From positions 1-18,786 of the forward strand of contig JBFLYZ010000066.1 in assembly GCA_040756415.1 (NCBI GenBank): DNA of 18,786 nucleotides, read 5' to 3'. The translations under genes were made by a program, and so were the position numbers. Source of the DNA: JBFLYZ01 sp040756415. GTDB taxonomy: Bacteria > Bacteroidota > Bacteroidia > JADZBD01. Of this stretch, positions 15,218-18,786 are shown one piece after another. Positions within the stretch are counted from its first letter, which is position 1, and every line of letters starts with the position of its first letter. The notes beneath the pieces were generated by a model. That model was given only the letters and a program-made list of their open reading frames with translations. It was not told where the DNA came from and ran no database searches.

Positions 15218-16720
15218 ATGTCGTTCAAAATATTGGGAATATCGGGTAGCCTTCGGAATGCCAGGAGGGGTAGGGGTAACCAGTCACTCGTCAGTGATCT
15301 GATGGCGCTGAAAACCAGCGAAGAGCTGGACACCTATCTCGCGTTACAGGCAGGGTATCACCTGGAAAATTTTCTTGAAGCCGGACGTAAGGAGAAGCTC
15401 CCGTTCGATCAAATGTATGCCAACCTTAAAAAGCAGAAAGGGGATAAAGGGCTGAGCAATTCGGAGGTCGCACTTGCTGCCGCACTGTGGTCGGCAAAGG
15501 AACTTGGTGCGGAGATCGATCATGTGTCGTTGAGCGAATACTTTCTCGAAACTTCAAAAAAGAAGAATCTTGAAGAGTTCTTGGAGAAGTTGCTTTCAGC
15601 GGATGGATTCATAATATCTACGCCAGTTTATTTTGGCGACCGGAGCTCGCTTCCGCAATCGTTTCTGAACATGATAAAGAACGATAAGGGGCTGCAGGAG
15701 AAGCTGAAAGATAAGGTCTATGCAGGAATAGCGGTCGGGGCCAAGAGAAATGGTGGCCAGGAAACAACGCTGATCTACCAGATGCTCGACATGCTGAATT
15801 GCGACATGCTTGGCGTGGGAAATGATTCGGAAACCACGTCACAATACGGTGGCACCTGCCTGGCGGGGGACATCGGCACCATGCCTAAGGACCGTTACGG
15901 TCTTGATACTGCCATGGGAACGGGCAGAAGGATCGCCAGGGTGGTGAACATGCTGAAAATGGCAAAGGATAAAAATCTTAACGGCAAACATCGCATATCG
16001 TTCTGGTTGTTGCAGGATAAGAATAACGAAGGCCTGAACTATATTCTTAAACTGATCGCTTCGCACAAGGATATCGATGCGCGTATTATCGACATGTCTT
16101 CCAAAAACGTGATCAGGTGCCTGGCCTGTGATATTTGCCCCACACACATCGGTATTGACGAGGAATACCGATGTATAATCAAGAATCCCAACGATGATGT
16201 AAAGGATTTTCATAAAGAACTTTTGTGGGCCGATGCGGTCATCCCTGTTTCTTACAGCGCGGTGGAGCGAAGAGGAGTAATGAGCAACTACCAGCGTTTT
16301 ATGGAGAGAACCCGTTATTTGAGAAGAGGTGATTATGTGTTCAGCGATGTCATATCGGCCCCGATCGTGATCGATGAGATCGGTTCGAATGAAAATATGC
16401 ATATCCGGATGATCACATCCATGGTGAGACATCACACGATTCTTTCAAAACCTATTATCGCGTATAAGTACGACAACAGGGTGGTCAATCAGCCTGAAGT
16501 GGAACAGGATTTCGTCAGGCTAAACGAGCAGATACGAAAAGTTGCCAAGTCGAGGCTGCTTGCCTATTCTTCGGGTGTGAACCACCTGAAGTATAAGCCG
16601 GTCGGATATGTGCTCAGCGCATTAAAGGATGCTGAGGATGAAAAGCTGCTTAAGCGATCAGAAATGATTGAAGACCGGATTAAAAAGACGTCCGATCTTG
16701 CCAAGGAGAGGGTGTCGTGA
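15218..16720 (+). CDS. Tandem two-domain flavodoxin-fold oxidoreductase with a cysteine cluster
   Basis: This 500-residue protein holds two NAD(P)H-dependent FMN-reductase/flavodoxin-like domains in one chain. Domain 1 (about 1-240) begins FKILGISGSLRNARRG with an insertion before the helix, and has DGFIISTPVYFGD and the late RNGGQETTLIYQML typical of flavodoxin-family reductases. Domain 2 (about 255-460) begins HRISFWLLQDKNNEG and has C301, C304, C307 and C319 (CLACDIC then YRC), followed by NPNDDVKDFHKELLWADAVIP, the layout of iron-sulfur flavoproteins or flavodoxin-like proteins with a cysteine motif. The spacing is C-x2-C-x2-C-x11-C, longer in the last gap than the Isf pattern I know. It probably binds FMN and reduces or oxidises a small-molecule intermediate. 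The start is the ATG at 15218; the reading from 15125 would overlap the ligase gene. Family members normally have one such domain. Confidence 0.78.
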   Translation: MSFKILGISGSLRNARRGRGNQSLVSDLMALKTSEELDTYLALQAGYHLENFLEAGRKEKLPFDQMYANLKKQKGDKGLSNSEVALAAALWSAKELGAEIDHVSLSEYFLETSKKKNLEEFLEKLLSADGFIISTPVYFGDRSSLPQSFLNMIKNDKGLQEKLKDKVYAGIAVGAKRNGGQETTLIYQMLDMLNCDMLGVGNDSETTSQYGGTCLAGDIGTMPKDRYGLDTAMGTGRRIARVVNMLKMAKDKNLNGKHRISFWLLQDKNNEGLNYILKLIASHKDIDARIIDMSSKNVIRCLACDICPTHIGIDEEYRCIIKNPNDDVKDFHKELLWADAVIPVSYSAVERRGVMSNYQRFMERTRYLRRGDYVFSDVISAPIVIDEIGSNENMHIRMITSMVRHHTILSKPIIAYKYDNRVVNQPEVEQDFVRLNEQIRKVAKSRLLAYSSGVNHLKYKPVGYVLSALKDAEDEKLLKRSEMIEDRIKKTSDLAKERVS

Positions 16721-16723
16721 AAT

Positions 16724-17716
16724 TTGGTTTTTGTGACTGCAAAAGATACCCGGATACATAGCGTTGAGGTTATTGAAAGGAAATATGCGCTTAACAAGCC
16801 GTATGTGCTGTCGTTTGACACGATTCGTTCAATCGTATCCATCCAGTTGACCATGCGTCTTTCAGATGGACGTTCCGTATTGACCGAAACTGTGCCGTTG
16901 CCGGGCTATTCGGATGAAACAGCGGATTCAATCCTGGCTTACCTGAACAGAAAGAAGACCGTTATTGCCGGTAAGAAAGCCGAGGACGTCAGGAGGGATG
17001 TGGCAGCGGATATACCGGTCAATCCATTTGCCTGTTCCCCGGTGCTTACAGCCATCGACTTGCTGTCGAATGATCTGTATCCGCAAAGCGGTGCTGTACC
17101 GATGGTAACACCCGCCACAGTTGAGGATACGGAAGGATTGAAAGCCCTCCTGATGAAAATGGAGCATAATGGAGGCGGCACGATAAAAGTGAAGCTAAGC
17201 GGTAAAGCAAGGCCAGACCTGAATTGCGTGCGCGAGCTGAATAGCACGCCCTTTAAGGCCACTTTCATACGTTTTGATGCGAACAAAGCGTATACTTTTG
17301 ATGATGCGGTCAGGTTTTATGATGCCTTATCCGAAGCCTCTTTTCTGAAAATGGTACACTACGTGGAGCAACCGCTTGCAGAAGCGGATTGGACGGGTCA
17401 CGCAGCATTGATTAGCCGGTTCAACTCTGTTAGAACCATGCTGGATGAATCCATCGTTACGGAAAATGATCTTTACCGGGCAACTGACATTCGTGTTCCA
17501 TACGTTAAATTCAAGCTCTTCAAGCAGGGCGGTATAAAGGAGCTGCTCAATTTGGCTAATATTGCATATTCAAAGGGGATGAAGGTGGTAATCGGTAATG
17601 GGGTTGCCACCCGCATATCCAATGATATTGAGAACTGGATATATAGCTCACATCCGCAACTTTTTTTCGGAGCAAGTGAAGCAAATGGTTTTCTTAAAAT
17701 AGCCGGAAATGAATGA
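16724..17716 (+). CDS. Enolase-superfamily enzyme (OSBS/muconate-cycloisomerase/epimerase-like)
   Basis: This roughly 330-residue enzyme has an N-terminal capping domain (PYVLSFDTIRSI, then ETVPLPGYSDETAD) and a TIM barrel with all expected catalytic residues: K155 and K157 (IKVKLSG), D185 (FDAN), E215 (VEQPL), D241 (LDES) and K264 (KFKLFKQGG). It should abstract a proton alpha to a carboxylate, giving an epimerisation, elimination or cycloisomerisation. The closest relatives by pattern are dipeptide epimerases and o-succinylbenzoate synthases, but the last strand (GASEANGF) lacks the DxD that I associate with dipeptide epimerases, so substrate is unknown. There is no ATG: TTG at 16724 or GTG at 16733 must be used. 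It lies in the same frame as the preceding gene, just after its TGA. It overlaps the next gene by 8 bases. Confidence 0.83.
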   Translation: MVFVTAKDTRIHSVEVIERKYALNKPYVLSFDTIRSIVSIQLTMRLSDGRSVLTETVPLPGYSDETADSILAYLNRKKTVIAGKKAEDVRRDVAADIPVNPFACSPVLTAIDLLSNDLYPQSGAVPMVTPATVEDTEGLKALLMKMEHNGGGTIKVKLSGKARPDLNCVRELNSTPFKATFIRFDANKAYTFDDAVRFYDALSEASFLKMVHYVEQPLAEADWTGHAALISRFNSVRTMLDESIVTENDLYRATDIRVPYVKFKLFKQGGIKELLNLANIAYSKGMKVVIGNGVATRISNDIENWIYSSHPQLFFGASEANGFLKIAGNE

Positions 17717-18461
17717 TTACATCATTACGCTGGACGTTGACTGGGCCTCGGACTATGTAATTGATTACGTGGCAGATAAGCTGGTGCGTAGCAAGGTCCG
17801 GGCCACCTGGTTCATCACGCACGACAGCCCATCGATCAGGAGCCTTTTCCGCTATGACGATTTGTTCGAAATAGGTTTGCATCCTAATTTCATGGACGGC
17901 AGTACTCAAGGTGATAGTCCAGCGCGGGTGATGGAACATCTTAAGAATATTTACCCCCTTGCCGAATCGGTCCGCACGCATGGGTTGTTTCAGTCATCTC
18001 CCTTGTTGAAACAACTGGTCGATGAGTTCGGTGTGAAGTACGATTCCTCGCTTTTTTTACCTTATACGAAAAACATTGAACCCCATGGCATGTATTACCG
18101 GGGTTCAGGAGAACTGATCAGACTGCCGTATTTTTGGTCTGACTACACGGAGGCAAATCATCCCTCCAGGGATTTTTCTTTCGCGAATCCTAAGTACCAT
18201 ATGGAAGGGATGAAGGTGTTCAATTTCCATCCGGTGCATGTTGCGCTGAATACCGAGGATGTAAGGCGTTACGATGAATTGCGGGCATCGGTCAGGATCT
18301 CTGCCTGTAAAAAGGCCGATATCGACCGGTTTAGAAACAGATCGGCCAAAGGTGCCGAAAACGTATTCGATGCCCTACTGGATAAACTGAAGGATGGAAT
18401 ACTTAATAGTAAGACAATTGCCGGTACTGCTAACGAATGGAAAAAACAGCGCATGGCATGA
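17709..18461 (+). CDS. Divergent NodB-type polysaccharide deacetylase, copy 2
   Basis: This 250-residue protein is a distant paralogue of the one at 11816. It has ITLDVDWA (D9, D11), RATWF, GLHPNF (H58), VRTHGLF (H91), KYDSS and the late FHPVHVALNT (H174). The order and rough spacing match copy 1; sequence between motifs is very different, so this is an old duplication or separate acquisition and not a recent copy. It is likely a cytosolic metal-dependent deacetylase of a nucleotide sugar or glycan intermediate; no signal peptide is present. It starts within the last codons of the enolase-family gene, and its stop overlaps the next ATG (ATGA). Two such enzymes in one locus suggest two distinct acylated substrates. 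Confidence 0.76.
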   Translation: MNDYIITLDVDWASDYVIDYVADKLVRSKVRATWFITHDSPSIRSLFRYDDLFEIGLHPNFMDGSTQGDSPARVMEHLKNIYPLAESVRTHGLFQSSPLLKQLVDEFGVKYDSSLFLPYTKNIEPHGMYYRGSGELIRLPYFWSDYTEANHPSRDFSFANPKYHMEGMKVFNFHPVHVALNTEDVRRYDELRASVRISACKKADIDRFRNRSAKGAENVFDALLDKLKDGILNSKTIAGTANEWKKQRMA

Positions 18462-18786
18462 AGAAGTTCTTAAAGCAATATGAGCCACTTTTGGGTGCGA
18501 ACGATTACTCATTCCTCGAACGGGTATATAGTACGGATCCGGAGATCTACCGTAACCGGATCAGAGCCATAGCTTTTGAGGGCAAGGAGCGGGTGCTTGA
18601 TGCGGGATGCGGGTTCGGTCAATGGACGAATGTATTTGCCAAACTGAACCAGGAGGTTCATGCATGCGACATTTCTGGCATCCGGCTGGCCATTTGTCGT
18701 GATATGGCCTCTTATTTCGGCCATCGTAATGTTTTTGTCAGGCATTCTTCCCTGGAAAAAACCCCTTATGAGAGTGAATTCTTTGA
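18458..18786 (+). CDS. Class I SAM-dependent methyltransferase, N-terminal part (cut by window edge)
   Basis: An open frame runs from the ATG at 18458 to the right edge (109 codons) without a stop. It overlaps the deacetylase stop by 4 bases (ATGA), as several genes here do. The protein begins MKKFLKQYEPLLGANDYSFL and contains the SAM motif I RVLDAGCGFGQWTNVFA near residues 47-63, then the acidic motif after beta 2 in VHACDISGIRLAICRD. This is the standard start of a class I methyltransferase, different from the one at 12528. The C-terminal half and the substrate cannot be seen. The locus clearly continues to the right. Confidence 0.8.
   Translation, partial: MKKFLKQYEPLLGANDYSFLERVYSTDPEIYRNRIRAIAFEGKERVLDAGCGFGQWTNVFAKLNQEVHACDISGIRLAICRDMASYFGHRNVFVRHSSLEKTPYESEFF

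Noticed and set aside
15839..16435. 198-codon minus-strand frame inside the flavoprotein gene
   Set aside because: It is antisense to the second flavodoxin-like domain and has no motif of its own.

Overview
The window looks like part of a Bacteroidota chromosome, probably of the Chitinophagia type; the class is an inference. Three things support the phylum. One protein carries a type IX secretion (T9SS) C-terminal sorting domain. A small PID-CTERM protein sits beside the start of an exosortase gene. Several genes are preceded by the Bacteroidota -7 promoter element TAnnTTTG. The DNA is of balanced base composition and densely coding; no RNA gene, insertion sequence, CRISPR array or integrase was seen.

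Layout. Positions 1-3014 are read on the minus strand: the first 29 codons of an exosortase-family protein (cut by the window edge), a 76-residue PID-CTERM protein immediately upstream of it, and an 884-residue secreted, beta-rich T9SS cargo protein. A 216-base divergent intergenic region (3015-3230) follows. From 3231 to the right edge everything is on the plus strand, in a near-continuous series of genes with gaps of 0-52 bases or short overlaps, so it is probably one or a few operons.

Plus-strand genes. The first block (3231-11783) encodes a Wzc-type chain-length protein/tyrosine kinase with a Tyr/Gly-rich tail, an ABC polysaccharide exporter (Wzm permease and Wzt ATPase with a C-terminal glycan-recognition domain), an SDR sugar-nucleotide epimerase/dehydratase, a DegT-family sugar aminotransferase and a glutamine-dependent asparagine-synthase-like amidotransferase. 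The second block (11816-18786) is less usual: a divergent NodB-type deacetylase, a methyltransferase, a degenerate ATP-grasp-like protein, an intact ATP-grasp ligase, a two-domain flavodoxin-fold protein with a cysteine cluster, an enolase-superfamily enzyme, a second deacetylase paralogous to the first, and a second methyltransferase cut by the edge.

How they may work together (inference). The first block makes an amino sugar, possibly amidated, and exports an envelope or extracellular polysaccharide through an ABC transporter. The second block looks like a small-molecule pathway (redox, epimerisation or elimination, ATP-dependent ligation, deacetylation, methylation) that could build and attach an amide-linked substituent or terminal cap on that glycan. 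This second block is the best candidate for an undescribed system here. No glycosyltransferase, polymerase, flippase or outer-membrane export protein is visible, so the locus continues beyond the window.
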